DNA of 64,000 nucleotides from Paenibacillus pabuli (GCF_023101145.1 NZ_CP073714.1:5208001-5272000); one strand, 5' to 3'; numbered from the stretch's first letter, positions 43,723 to 52,066 are shown. Made by a program: numbers and translations. Notes: generated from the sequence alone by a model not told the origin.

Positions 43723-44000
43723 GGCACTCCCTCCATCTGTACCGGAGATGCTCCGGTCCTCTTCTTCAATCGCTTCTACTCAATCGGCTTACCCTATTTT
43801 ATACTTCATTTTATGTAAGGGTACTTGGTTATTTGACTATTTTTCACCGATTGATCCGGAGGATCGCAGCTTTCCGCAGATGCACAGGGGCAAGCCCCCG
43901 GTTTTAGTGAGATATAATGGACCTGTTCCATGAATCAACTGGCTTCTCACGGAACACTGCATAAGACATGCAGGCTTTAAATAGATACACCGTGCTACAC
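43723..44000 (-). other. Hairpin-rich upstream region
   Basis: On the minus strand several short perfect hairpins occur in series: CCGGGGGCTTGCCCC-type at about 43890, GATCC-T-CCGGATC near 43855-43870, and ACCGGAG / CTCCGGT at 43741-43757 just before the SD. A TTGATT...TATATC promoter-like pair occurs near 43910-43940. No known riboswitch class was recognised. Confidence 0.45.
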
Positions 44001-44045
44001 AAAATAGGGAGCTCCACAACCTATACGGTTGTCGGAACCCCCTTT
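44000..44045 (-). terminator. Terminator of the MFS gene
   Basis: Minus-strand stem with GGTTCCGACAACC pairing imperfectly to GGTTGTGGAGCTCC, followed by TATTTTG. Confidence 0.82.
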
Positions 44046-44077
44046 TCTTATAAATCATCTCATCAGATTTAATCGCA

Positions 44078-45370
44078 TTATTTGGCAGGAACTGTACGAT
44101 ACGGTTTACGCGATAACACATAGTGCACAACGGCAAGTCCGCCCATAACGACAGCACTTCCGATAAATGGAGCCGGATGACTAATGTGATCCCACAGCAG
44201 TCCGGATACAATCGGTCCTACGACCATGCCTGATCCCTGTAGGGTCAGGAAGAAGCCCCAGATCGCTCCGCGTTCTCCTTTGGGAATCAAAGTGGCAACA
44301 AATGCGTTCCAGGCCGGGAGAATCATTGCATAACTGACACCAACCAGCATGACGATGCCGAACACCGCAGGAATGGACTTTATGGAAGAAAACGCAAACA
44401 GACTTGCCGCTGCCATTAAAAAACCGATGTTCAGGAATGGTGCAGTTCCAAAACGGTCTACCATTTTACCAACAGGCAGCAGTGCAATGACCGTGATGCC
44501 ACCACCTGCGATCAGCAATAAGCTGTACAGGTTGGGCGAGATGTGCAGGTCTGTGCGAGTATATAGCGTAAGCACGGGACTGAGCAGGCCAATAACAAAG
44601 GACTGCATGAACAGTGCAGGATATACGAGCGGATTCACATTAAGGGTGCTGCGTACCCGCTGCAACGTGCCCTGGACACTGTTTTTGAGTCGGATGAAAG
44701 GCGTAAGAATATTCGGTTTACCCGGATATTGCATACCTGCCCGGCTGGTCTCACTTTGCGCATGTTCTCCCTCAACAACGACACGGCCGGGCAGAATCAA
44801 GGCGACCAGGATGACGAGAATCGCAACGCCCATCAGCACCAGGAAAATGCTGCGATAATCGTGATGCGTCCGCTCCAGCAGCCAGTTCATGCCGATAGGG
44901 CCAAGCCCGGTCCCCCCAAGAGCTGCCATCTCCAGCGCGCCCATGGCTGTACCGTTCTTGTTCTGCGGTCCCGACATCGCAGTCACGCCTGTCATGGCAC
45001 AGGGCCAAAGGGGTGACGTACCGATTCCAAGAATGAGACATGCCATGGCAAGTCCAAATGCACTTTTGAAAAATATGATCATGATCACTGCGATTAATGT
45101 ACAAATTAGGGCCGTCACCATTGTCGCACGGAACCCAATACGTTCTGCTGCCCAGCCCGAGGGAGCCCGGAACAGATTATCTCCCAAATATTGAAGGGCA
45201 AAGGCCACACCAATTACACCTGCGGACAGGCCTAGAATATTGTCCATATACACGGGCAAAATAGCGACCAGCAGGGCACCCTTGATGATTTCAACTAGAA
45301 AAAGCGTTAGCCACATGGCGATAAAAAAAGGTGATCGCAGGATTTTGGCTGGTTTTGTAATGGTTTGCAT
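44078..45370 (-). CDS. MFS transporter
   Basis: 430-aa major facilitator with twelve predicted helices in two halves separated by a charged loop (about 195-225, GRVVVEGEHAQSETSR). The first loop carries a motif-A-like GWAAERIGFR, repeated as GKMVDRFG in the second half. Substrate is unknown; the drug/H+ antiporter group is likely from layout. ATG 45370 is preferred with AAAGGGG about 7 bases upstream. It is divergent from speA. Confidence 0.88.
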   Translation of the reverse strand: MQTITKPAKILRSPFFIAMWLTLFLVEIIKGALLVAILPVYMDNILGLSAGVIGVAFALQYLGDNLFRAPSGWAAERIGFRATMVTALICTLIAVIMIIFFKSAFGLAMACLILGIGTSPLWPCAMTGVTAMSGPQNKNGTAMGALEMAALGGTGLGPIGMNWLLERTHHDYRSIFLVLMGVAILVILVALILPGRVVVEGEHAQSETSRAGMQYPGKPNILTPFIRLKNSVQGTLQRVRSTLNVNPLVYPALFMQSFVIGLLSPVLTLYTRTDLHISPNLYSLLLIAGGGITVIALLPVGKMVDRFGTAPFLNIGFLMAAASLFAFSSIKSIPAVFGIVMLVGVSYAMILPAWNAFVATLIPKGERGAIWGFFLTLQGSGMVVGPIVSGLLWDHISHPAPFIGSAVVMGGLAVVHYVLSRKPYRTVPAK

Positions 45371-45474
45371 TCTTTTTCCCCTTTCGATGCCTGGTTGCCC
45401 ATCTCCTATCCTTACTGTAACCCTCGGGGATGTGTCCAAATCTCGGCAATTCGAAAAATTGTAAGTAATACTGC

Positions 45475-45502
45475 TTGCATTCGGTTCTTAATTTGCTATA
45501 CT
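45475..45502 (+). promoter_or_regulatory. Sigma-A promoter of speA
   Basis: TTGCAT (45475-45480) and TATACT (45497-45502) with a 16-base spacer. The implied leader is about 150 nt and contains ACGTC-GAAA-GACGT followed by TTTTT at 45607-45625, which looks like a small attenuator. Confidence 0.65.
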
Positions 45503-45661
45503 CATCTTTGTTTAAGATTACAAAATGATAAGTCTTCAGCGAAGCTGGACTCATCCGTGATCGCAAGAAAAACATCCGCTACATGCGGTTTGTCTTCATA
45601 GAATTTACGTCGAAAGACGTTTTTCTTACAAATTTAATTATGAAAGGTTGTGACAGCACTG

Positions 45662-47137
45662 ATGGATCACCGCCGTACGCCGCTGTTTACCGCTTTAAAA
45701 AATCACGCGGCACTCAATCCGGTGCAATTTCATATTCCGGGACATAAAAAAGGATTGGGAACGGATACCGAATTTCGTGAATTTATCGGCGATAATGCCC
45801 TCTCCATAGATTTGATTAACATCGCACCGCTGGATGATTTGCATCAGCCAACCGGTGTCATTGAGGAAGCGCAGATTCTGGCAGCCGATGCCTTCGGAGC
45901 CGATTATACCTATTTTAGTGTACAAGGCACAAGTAGTGCCATCATGACCATGATTCTGTCGGTATGTGAACCGGGTGACAAGATTATTGTGCCCCGTAAT
46001 GTGCATAAATCGGTCATGTCTGCCATTATTTTCTCAGGAGCGAAACCTGTGTTCGTCTCTCCTGCGCAGGATGCCAATCTGGGCATCGATCACGGTGTCA
46101 CTACGGGCGCGATCCGACGTGCACTTGAGCGTCATCCCGATGCCAAGGCATTGCTCGTCATTAACCCAACGTACTTCGGCGTATGTACCGATCTGAAAGA
46201 AATTGTTGAACTGGCGCATAGCTATCAGGTCCCAGTACTTGTGGATGAAGCGCATGGTGTACTTATTCATTTCCATGAAGATCTGCCGCTTTCTGCCATG
46301 GCTGCTGGAGCTGATATGGCCGCAACGAGTGTACACAAGTTGGGTGGTTCGATGACTCAGAGTTCCGTGCTCAACCTGAACACGAAGAATGGATTTGTAA
46401 ATCCGCAACGTGTACAAACCATTCTGAGTATGTTGACTTCAACGTCGACTTCTTACATCCTGCTGGCTTCTCTCGACACGTCGAGACGTAATTTGGCTCT
46501 GAATGGCCGTCAGATGGCACAGAAAGCCATCGATCTGGCTGAGTTTGCTAGACGCTCCATTAATGACATGGACGGACTGTATTGCTTTGGCAGAGAGCTG
46601 CTGGGCACAGAGGCTACCTTTAATTACGATCCAACCAAAGTAACCGTTCACGTCCGCCATCTTGGAATTACAGGCTACGAAACAGAAAACTGGCTGCGTG
46701 AGCATTATAAAATTGAGGTAGAGCTCAGTGATATGTATAATATTCTGTGCCTCATCACTCCGGGAGATACGGATGATTCCGTAGAAATCTTGCTTAACGC
46801 TCTACAAGATCTATCTCGGACGTATTATCAAGTTAACCCTGCCCATGAGTTGGTGGTTAAGGTTCCAGATGTGCCACAACTAATGCTGACTCCACGTGAT
46901 GCGTTCTATGGTGATACCGAAGTCATTCCTTTCAAGGAATCCGCAGGCCGGATTATTTCGGAATTCATCTACGTTTATCCGCCAGGGATTCCGATTCTGC
47001 TGCCAGGTGAGGTCATCACTCAGGAAAATATCGACTACATCATTGATCATGTTGAAGTTGGACTTCCTGTAAAAGGACCCGAAGACCGTAGCGTTACCAA
47101 CGTGAAAGTCATCGTGGAAGCAGATGCAATTTTCTAA
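45662..47137 (+). CDS. speA: Arginine decarboxylase SpeA (Orn/Lys/Arg decarboxylase family)
   Basis: 491-aa PLP-dependent decarboxylase, fold type I, expected to make agmatine for polyamine synthesis. It follows B. subtilis SpeA (490 aa) closely: TPLFTALKNHA, FHIPGHKKG, FSVQGTSSAIMTMI, the PLP-lysine motif TSVHKLGGSMTQSS, and YPPGIPILLPGE. ATG 45662 is preferred on length; a GTG at 45650 with AAAGG close by is possible. Lysine decarboxylase activity cannot be fully excluded from sequence alone. Confidence 0.9.
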   Translation: MDHRRTPLFTALKNHAALNPVQFHIPGHKKGLGTDTEFREFIGDNALSIDLINIAPLDDLHQPTGVIEEAQILAADAFGADYTYFSVQGTSSAIMTMILSVCEPGDKIIVPRNVHKSVMSAIIFSGAKPVFVSPAQDANLGIDHGVTTGAIRRALERHPDAKALLVINPTYFGVCTDLKEIVELAHSYQVPVLVDEAHGVLIHFHEDLPLSAMAAGADMAATSVHKLGGSMTQSSVLNLNTKNGFVNPQRVQTILSMLTSTSTSYILLASLDTSRRNLALNGRQMAQKAIDLAEFARRSINDMDGLYCFGRELLGTEATFNYDPTKVTVHVRHLGITGYETENWLREHYKIEVELSDMYNILCLITPGDTDDSVEILLNALQDLSRTYYQVNPAHELVVKVPDVPQLMLTPRDAFYGDTEVIPFKESAGRIISEFIYVYPPGIPILLPGEVITQENIDYIIDHVEVGLPVKGPEDRSVTNVKVIVEADAIF

Positions 47138-47325
47138 TACAGCCATTTCTATATGAGGTTGATCGATCTCCAAGGGCCAAGCGGGATGCTTGGTCCATTT
47201 AATTTTTCTCTCCACGCAGACTTGTCCTGTGCTGGGCTTATGATCGCTGTCTTATTTGCATTTTTCCACCTATTCTACTGCTCCTACCACAAGGAAAAAC
47301 AGCATATAAACCTACTAAAAAGCAA

Positions 47326-47356
47326 ACAAAAGGCCCCCTGTGATCAAGGAGCCTTC
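47326..47356 (-). terminator. Terminator of the DUF1292 gene
   Basis: Minus-strand AAGGCTCCT / AGGGGGCCTT hairpin followed by TTGTTT. Confidence 0.82.
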
Positions 47357-47378
47357 TTGCTTTATTCCAAAAGGATGA

Positions 47379-47696
47379 CTATTCTTGGCTTGCAACGAGT
47401 TCGTTGTACGCCGCTTCAACACGGGTCCACTCTTCTTCGTCTTCAATATTGTAGAGCACCATTTCCTCGTCTTCTTCTTCCATACGCAGGATGATGCCGT
47501 CAGCTTCAGGATTGTTACGTTCCAGCAGGAGCGCATAAACATGCTTCTCCACGTCAAACGTCTCCACCAGAACCATCTCCACGTCATTTCCGTTCTCGTC
47601 TGTCAGTGTCAGAAGAACTTCTTCATGCTCGTGGTCGTGGTCATGGTCGTGACCGCATCCGCAGGCATCGCCGTGTTCATGTGTGTGATCGCTCAT
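47379..47696 (-). CDS. DUF1292 protein with His-rich N-terminus
   Basis: 105-aa protein of the DUF1292/YrzB family (role unknown). The DUF region is the acidic VLLTLTDENGNDVEMVLVETF...VYALLLE. The N-terminus carries an unusual metal-binding-like run with eleven His and two Cys in about 25 residues (HTHEHGDACGCGHDHDHDHE). GCGAGG lies 7 bases before the ATG. It is a single gene. Confidence 0.88.
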   Translation of the reverse strand: MSDHTHEHGDACGCGHDHDHDHEHEEVLLTLTDENGNDVEMVLVETFDVEKHVYALLLERNNPEADGIILRMEEEDEEMVLYNIEDEEEWTRVEAAYNELVASQE

Positions 47697-47793
47697 TGAT
47701 ATACCTCGCTTTATAAATAGAAATTGTGTAACCTTGCATATCGTAACATGTTCAATGGTCCAGGTCAATTTAAGCGATACGGTTATTTTTGCT

Positions 47794-48348
47794 TCAATCG
47801 TTTAGAGCGGTAATGATTTTCTCGGCTGCCAGCACATAGCTGCTATTTGCATTTTCTTTAATATAAAAACCGACTTGGTACTTGCCAGCCCGGCTGAAAT
47901 CATACGTAAAATCGTACGTTCGGAACCAGAAGTTGTCCTTCTGTGTCTTGAGCTCCTGAGACTGAATATCCTTAACATCACCACTAGGGTTAGTAATGGT
48001 CACCTTCACAGCAGCTATATCCGTTGTCAAACTGTCCACTTGTGAAAACACATTGAATTTCAACTTACCCACGTTCACGTTGCCAAACACGGTATCTCCC
48101 TTGAAGAGAAAAATATGTACATTCGGTTTGATAACCGTTACTCTCTTGTTTGTGCTATCCCATCTGGCGATTCCGCCTGCTTCCCTTACAGGTACATAGG
48201 TCGTTCCGTCAATCAGATAACCACCGTCAGCTGCTTCCTTGCCGTTTATGAGAACCCGAATCTTCTCGTTCACTGAATCTGCAAACAATAAAGACCCGCC
48301 GAGCAAGGAAAATACCGTGACACACAGCAAAATTCTTTTCCATTTCAT
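47794..48348 (-). CDS. Secreted protein with copper amine oxidase N-terminal-like stalk domain
   Basis: 184-aa exported protein. A signal peptide (LLCVTVFSLLGGSLLFA) is followed by IRVLINGKEAADGGYLIDGTTYVPVREAGG, the CuAmineOxidase_N1 stalk repeat common in Paenibacillus extracellular proteins. The C-terminal half (ITNPSGDVKDIQSQ...) looks like an Ig-like beta domain. No enzyme motif is present. Confidence 0.82.
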   Translation of the reverse strand: MKWKRILLCVTVFSLLGGSLLFADSVNEKIRVLINGKEAADGGYLIDGTTYVPVREAGGIARWDSTNKRVTVIKPNVHIFLFKGDTVFGNVNVGKLKFNVFSQVDSLTTDIAAVKVTITNPSGDVKDIQSQELKTQKDNFWFRTYDFTYDFSRAGKYQVGFYIKENANSSYVLAAEKIITALND

Positions 48349-48476
48349 TCCGTCAAATTCCCTCCCCTGCTGCTAGCTGTTGTACATTTATACTGTATAT
48401 TCATCCACAAAGTTGCGCTGTTTTTCATCATTTTTCATTTTTTATCCAGAATATTTTCCACCCCTTGGAACGATTA

Positions 48477-48510
48477 AAAAGAGGCGTTCCCTGTTAAAGG
48501 ACGCCCCTAT
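48477..48510 (-). terminator. Terminator of the 48576-48773 gene
   Basis: Minus-strand GGGCGTCC / GGGAACGCC hairpin followed by TTTTT. Confidence 0.85.
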
Positions 48511-48575
48511 AGTATAGTTGTTGGCAATGCGGAATTATACGAAATTGTTGCAAGTCAATCTTATTATGCTGCTGA

Positions 48576-48773
48576 CTACGAGGTATGACGAGTCAATATA
48601 CAAGGTACGCCCTTGCCTACAGCTCCGTCGGTTCTCATTCGTGCTGCATAATCCATCCCTCGTGTACAGGGGGTCTTGCAGCGCTCACATACATCCGAAG
48701 TAACCAGCTTCATCGATACACGAAGTTTGTCACTCTTTAACACGGGTGCCTTTTTTCCTTTTGCTTTTGCCAT
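48576..48773 (-). CDS. Small Cys-containing basic protein, 65 aa
   Basis: A short basic protein with an N-terminal Lys-rich stretch (MAKAKGKKAP) and CERCKTPCTRGMDYAARM, where a CxxC plus a further Cys could bind zinc; another Cys is in GVPCILT. The SD is weak. It is followed by a good terminator, which supports it as a gene. The family is unrecognised. Confidence 0.7.
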   Translation of the reverse strand: MAKAKGKKAPVLKSDKLRVSMKLVTSDVCERCKTPCTRGMDYAARMRTDGAVGKGVPCILTRHTS

Positions 48774-48873
48774 CCCGGATTCCCCATTTCCCCAATTGCT
48801 TGCTGATGTAATGCATCATATGGGGATTCGCCCGGTTGTGTGTCAAAAGGAATAAACTTCGCTCATGATATCG

Positions 48874-49614
48874 TTAAATGAAACCGCCGTTTGCACGCAG
48901 CGTCTGTCCTGTAACCCATTGCGACTCAGCACTGACGAGGAAAGAGATTACATCGGCAATGTCTTCAGGCTCGCCCAGACGACCAAATGCATTCATTTTA
49001 CGCAGCCCTTCAAGTTGTTGCTCCGTCTTCCCGACAGAAAACAATTCGGTATTCACCGGACCTGGTGCAACGGCATTAATAGTAATTTGTCTGGAACCAA
49101 ATTCCTTGGCAAGCTGTCGGGTAATCTGTTCAACTGCTCCTTTGGTACCTGCGTACACGCTGTATCCCGGAAACATCTGTCCAGTTACAGAAGTCGAGAA
49201 GTTAACGATTCGGCCCTGATCTTGCATGTGTTTCAATGCTTGCTGACAGGCAAAAAATGTACCTTTTACATTAATCGCAAACTGCTGATCGAATTCTTCC
49301 TCAGTCACATCTGCCAAAGGCGTTGTCTTCATAATGCCAGCATTGTTGACTAGAATATCGACTTTTCCAAGCTGGCTTATCGTTTCGGAAAATAAACGCT
49401 CCACATCTTCCTTCCGGGCAAGGTCAGCCTGAACGGTAATGGCACGCACTCCTTTTTGGCGAGCAACATTTGCCACTTGCTCTGCTTTGTCAGGACTGTT
49501 CGCGTAGTTAATGACAACATCCGCGCCCAATTCAGCGAGCTGCTCTGCAATAGCACGTCCGATCCCCCGGGATGAGCCTGTTACAATGGCTACTTTACCT
49601 GTTAGCTTTTTCAT
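48874..49614 (-). CDS. SDR family oxidoreductase (FabG-like)
   Basis: 246-aa short-chain dehydrogenase. NAD(P) motif VTGSSRGIGRAIA, NNAG at about 88-91, the catalytic Ser in NFSTSVTG and YAGTK (Tyr and Lys), and PGPVNTELF. It sits 18 bases downstream of a tetR gene, so it is probably the regulated target. The substrate is unknown, and the wider FabG-like group includes 3-oxoacyl-ACP reductases. Confidence 0.92.
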   Translation of the reverse strand: MKKLTGKVAIVTGSSRGIGRAIAEQLAELGADVVINYANSPDKAEQVANVARQKGVRAITVQADLARKEDVERLFSETISQLGKVDILVNNAGIMKTTPLADVTEEEFDQQFAINVKGTFFACQQALKHMQDQGRIVNFSTSVTGQMFPGYSVYAGTKGAVEQITRQLAKEFGSRQITINAVAPGPVNTELFSVGKTEQQLEGLRKMNAFGRLGEPEDIADVISFLVSAESQWVTGQTLRANGGFI

Positions 49615-49632
49615 TTACGATTACTCCCTCTC

Positions 49633-50235
49633 TTATTCCAAATGTAATAATCCCTTTTCGATCAACAACCACACCTGTGCAAATTCCGCATCAATTGAAG
49701 GGCTTTGCCATTCATAGGCGTGTGCCGGATGATGAAAACGAGCTGTAGCTTGAAGGATCGCTGTTGCAACTACATCTGGGTTGTTAAATTGGAACTGGTT
49801 TTCCTGCTGGATAATCTCACTCAAATGACGTACAAGATGTTGCACATGCTTCTCGATAATATCTGCGGATTCCTGTGTTACCCTTGCGTACATCTCAAAT
49901 AACCCAGCATCGGATTCGGCATAGTAACGCTTACGAGCAATTAAAGCTTCAATATATACTTTCAGATGACGTGTTCCCTCTCCGGTATAACTCCGATCCT
50001 TAGTTATTGTCGTCAAAGGGGCGATGATCTCATCTTCCAGCCATTGTGCAGTCACGCCTTCAAGCAATTCTTTCTTGCTTTTATAGTGTCTGTAAATGGT
50101 GCCGTGACTGACCCCGAGCAATTTGGCAACATCCGTGACCGAAGTTTTAGCGACGCCGAAGCGCCGGAGCGTTTCCTGCGTTGCTGCAATAATTTGTTCC
50201 TTGGTTAAAAAGTCAGCACTTTTGTCCTTTTCCAT
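49633..50235 (-). CDS. TetR family transcriptional regulator
   Basis: 200-aa TetR-type repressor. The N-terminal HTH is FGVAKTSVTDVAKLLGVSHG followed by TIYRHYKSK, and the C-terminal ligand domain is helical with a His-rich patch (RFHHPAHAYEW). It has no SD of its own. A strong GGAGGTGA serves a six-codon leader ending 1 base before this ATG. A large inverted repeat lies upstream. It forms an operon with the SDR gene. Confidence 0.93.
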   Translation of the reverse strand: MEKDKSADFLTKEQIIAATQETLRRFGVAKTSVTDVAKLLGVSHGTIYRHYKSKKELLEGVTAQWLEDEIIAPLTTITKDRSYTGEGTRHLKVYIEALIARKRYYAESDAGLFEMYARVTQESADIIEKHVQHLVRHLSEIIQQENQFQFNNPDVVATAILQATARFHHPAHAYEWQSPSIDAEFAQVWLLIEKGLLHLE

Positions 50236-50236
50236 A

Positions 50237-50257
50237 TCAATAAGATGGCCGCACCAT
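50237..50257 (-). CDS. Six-codon leader peptide upstream of tetR
   Basis: ATG at 50257, sequence M-V-R-P-S-Y, TGA at 50239-50237, then one base and the tetR ATG at 50235. GGAGGTGA at 50272-50265 is 7 bases from the leader ATG and is the only SD nearby. The arrangement predicts translational coupling of tetR to the leader. Confidence 0.55.
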   Translation of the reverse strand: MVRPSY

Positions 50258-50290
50258 CTTCAAGTCACCTCCGTTGAGTTTAGATTAACA

Positions 50291-50340
50291 CATCAAATAA
50301 CAAATGACAAATATTTATTTTTGTCATTTGTTATTTGATG
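50291..50340. promoter_or_regulatory. Perfect 21-bp inverted repeat, probable TetR operator
   Basis: Arms at 50291-50311 (CATCAAATAACAAATGACAAA) and 50320-50340 are perfectly complementary around an 8-base spacer. On the minus strand a promoter-like TTGTCA-17-TAATCT has its spacer in one arm, so binding would block tetR-SDR transcription. The position fits autoregulation. Confidence 0.8.
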
Positions 50341-50361
50341 AAAATTTCTATTTACGAGCGT

Positions 50362-50390
50362 AAAAAAAGAGCCACTTTAATATGGCCCTT
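50362..50390 (-). terminator. Terminator of the 50418-50597 gene
   Basis: Minus-strand GGGCCA / TGGCTC hairpin followed by seven T. Confidence 0.8.
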
Positions 50391-50417
50391 ATCTAAAGTA
50401 TTAATATTTTTCTTTTT

Positions 50418-50597
50418 CTAGAAAACGAACTTAAACAATACGAAGATCACTGCAAGTATCCCAGCGAGAATTAGCCAGTTGCTGATTTCCCACCAAATGC
50501 TTTTTCCTCCGGCTAAAAGCTGTTGTTCATTTTCTTCATGGCGCTGTTTGTGTGTATGTGTTTCGGAAGCATGGGGCGGCTTGCTGAAGTCCATCAT
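50418..50597 (-). CDS. Small single-pass membrane protein, 59 aa
   Basis: Hydrophilic His/Glu-rich N-terminus (ETHTHKQRHEENEQQ) followed by a C-terminal TM helix WLILAGILAVIFVLFKFVF. ATG 50597 has AAAGGGG 7 bases upstream. The function is unknown. Confidence 0.75.
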   Translation of the reverse strand: MMDFSKPPHASETHTHKQRHEENEQQLLAGGKSIWWEISNWLILAGILAVIFVLFKFVF

Positions 50598-50685
50598 ATA
50601 CATTCCCCTTTCCAGGCAGACTTTAATCTTCTTGTTCCATTATAACCCATAATTGAGTGAGAATTTAATTATTCATTAAAATGTA

Positions 50686-51249
50686 TTATTGAATAGACAA
50701 TTCTTCTTCTGTAACCCATTTATGATTCTTCACCGGATCTCCGCCTGTGGTCGGGGAATAATCAACCATGTATACCGTCGTTTGCTCAGCGGATTCAATC
50801 GTTGCCTTAGCACCTTTCATTCCTGGCATGTGGTCAGCGTTCAGCACAACCTCTGCTCCTGCTGCATACGGTTGATCCGTATGGTCCTGAATTTCCTGTT
50901 GGATCACCCACTTATGATTCTTCACAGTTTCTCCCCCTGTGGTTGGTGTATACGAGACTTCATAGGCTGTCGTCTCATAGGCTCCCACAATGGTCGCTTC
51001 TGCACCCTTCATTCCAGCCATATGGTCCGTATTCATCACGGCCTTGCTGCCCACCGGATATGTAGGATTTTTCTTTTCCTGAAGCCCTTCCGGTAATTCT
51101 CCCGAATCCGAGTGGTGCATCATCTCTCCTGTGCTCGCTGCATGACTGTCACCACTGCTATTATCCTGCGCAGTATTCTTGCCACATCCACTTAACATCA
51201 GACTGCTCGTGATCAACGCTGTTAGCAATATCATTGTATACTTTTTCAT
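50686..51249 (-). CDS. YdhK-type lipoprotein with two DUF1541 repeats
   Basis: 187-aa lipoprotein. Lipobox LMLSGC at about 21, a His/Met-rich linker (GEMMHHSDSG), then two DUF1541 copies, each with a (A/M)DHMxGMKGA core and TTGG-x-x-VKNHKWV end. DUF1541 proteins are often linked to copper. AAAGGAG is 8 bases before ATG 51249. A CsoR-like operator lies in its promoter, consistent with a metal-responsive role. Confidence 0.88.
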   Translation of the reverse strand: MKKYTMILLTALITSSLMLSGCGKNTAQDNSSGDSHAASTGEMMHHSDSGELPEGLQEKKNPTYPVGSKAVMNTDHMAGMKGAEATIVGAYETTAYEVSYTPTTGGETVKNHKWVIQQEIQDHTDQPYAAGAEVVLNADHMPGMKGAKATIESAEQTTVYMVDYSPTTGGDPVKNHKWVTEEELSIQ

Positions 51250-51285
51250 GAATTGCACTCCTTTGAACTTTCAATTTCTACTCTT

Positions 51286-51314
51286 ATAATATACCCTATA
51301 TGGGTATATTTCAA
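51286..51314 (-). promoter_or_regulatory. Promoter with CsoR-like operator in its spacer
   Basis: Minus-strand TTGAAA (51314-51309) and TATTAT (51291-51286) with a 17-base spacer. The spacer holds most of a perfect palindrome at 51288-51310, with arms AATATACCC / GGGTATATT and a 5-base centre. TACCC-N-GGGTA is the core of CsoR/RcnR/CstR-family operators. Confidence 0.72.
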
Positions 51315-51369
51315 TCGTGCTTAATTTCTTATCTACTATTGGATATCGCTGAAGAAATAAAAACATATC

Positions 51370-51396
51370 AAAAAACCTCCGATTCCTCGGAGGCTT
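51370..51396 (-). terminator. Terminator of ohr
   Basis: Minus-strand CCTCCGA / TCGGAGG with a 4-base loop, followed by TTTTTT. Confidence 0.92.
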
Positions 51397-51483
51397 TCAG
51401 TATGTTGGACATTATTTTAGATACATGCGTCAGACTTCAAAAGGAAGTCCAAACCAAAGCATTCAATCGCCCCGGTTCAAAGA

Positions 51484-51903
51484 TTAGGCTATTTCCACGG
51501 TAACATTGACGTTTCCTTTAATACCTTTGGAATATGGGCAGTAATCATGTGCAAGTTTGACAAACTTTTGTGCTGTCTCCTCATCCAGACCCTCAATTTT
51601 AACTTCAAGTTCCACTTCCAGCTTCACACCATTATCCGTAGGGTCCGTCACAAGCATAACTGTAGCCGATACTGTGCTTCTCTCAATTTCGACGTTGTGT
51701 TTCTTCAACTGAAACTCCAGCGCTGAATTAAAACAAGCACTGTAGCCTGCTGCAAACAATTGCTCGGGATTCGTAGCTGTTGTTACTTTACCTCCCAGTT
51801 CAGGTGGGGCAGCGACATCGAGCATAAATACGTTATCCGGCGATTGCACAATTCCTTGACGTCCACCTGTGTTAATAACTGTAGTTTCATATAATGTTTT
51901 CAT
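51484..51903 (-). CDS. ohr: Organic hydroperoxide reductase Ohr
   Basis: 139-aa OsmC/Ohr-family peroxidase that reduces organic hydroperoxides with a pair of Cys. The first lies in GYSACFNSALE and the second in HDYCPYSKGIKGNV, with the Arg in NTGGRQG. It stands alone, with an OhrR-type operator upstream. No ohrR is adjacent. Confidence 0.95.
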   Translation of the reverse strand: MKTLYETTVINTGGRQGIVQSPDNVFMLDVAAPPELGGKVTTATNPEQLFAAGYSACFNSALEFQLKKHNVEIERSTVSATVMLVTDPTDNGVKLEVELEVKIEGLDEETAQKFVKLAHDYCPYSKGIKGNVNVTVEIA

Positions 51904-51967
51904 GAGTATTGTCTCCTCTGTATGTTTAGATTTTATTTTGTAAAGATGATATCTCTTTTTATTACCT

Positions 51968-51997
51968 CACAATTAAATTGTACACAATTTAATTGTG
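51968..51997 (-). promoter_or_regulatory. OhrR-type operator upstream of ohr
   Basis: CACAATTAAATTG-TAC-ACAATTTAATTGTG contains two overlapping AATT-AATTGT palindromes. It closely resembles the ohrA operator of B. subtilis (TACAATTAAATTGTA type). A TTGTGT-17-TAATAA promoter is overlaid on it. Confidence 0.85.
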
Positions 51998-52017
51998 TTT
52001 GTAAATCATTATTATAA

Positions 52018-52066
52018 AATTAAAAAGCAACCACTCCCTCTTGTGATACAAGGAAATGGTCGCTCC
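52018..52066 (-). terminator. Second terminator downstream of the tRNA
   Basis: Minus-strand GCGACCA...TGGTTGC with an inner CCTTGT/ACAAGG-type pairing, followed by TTTTTAA. Confidence 0.75.

Noticed and set aside
43837..44211. A 124-codon frame on the minus strand overlapping the MFS 3' end
   Set aside because: It covers the MFS terminator and the hairpin-rich region and shows no family resemblance.
51300..51503. A 67-codon open frame on + between the DUF1541 and ohr genes
   Set aside because: It begins inside the CsoR-like operator, runs through the ohr terminator and has no SD.
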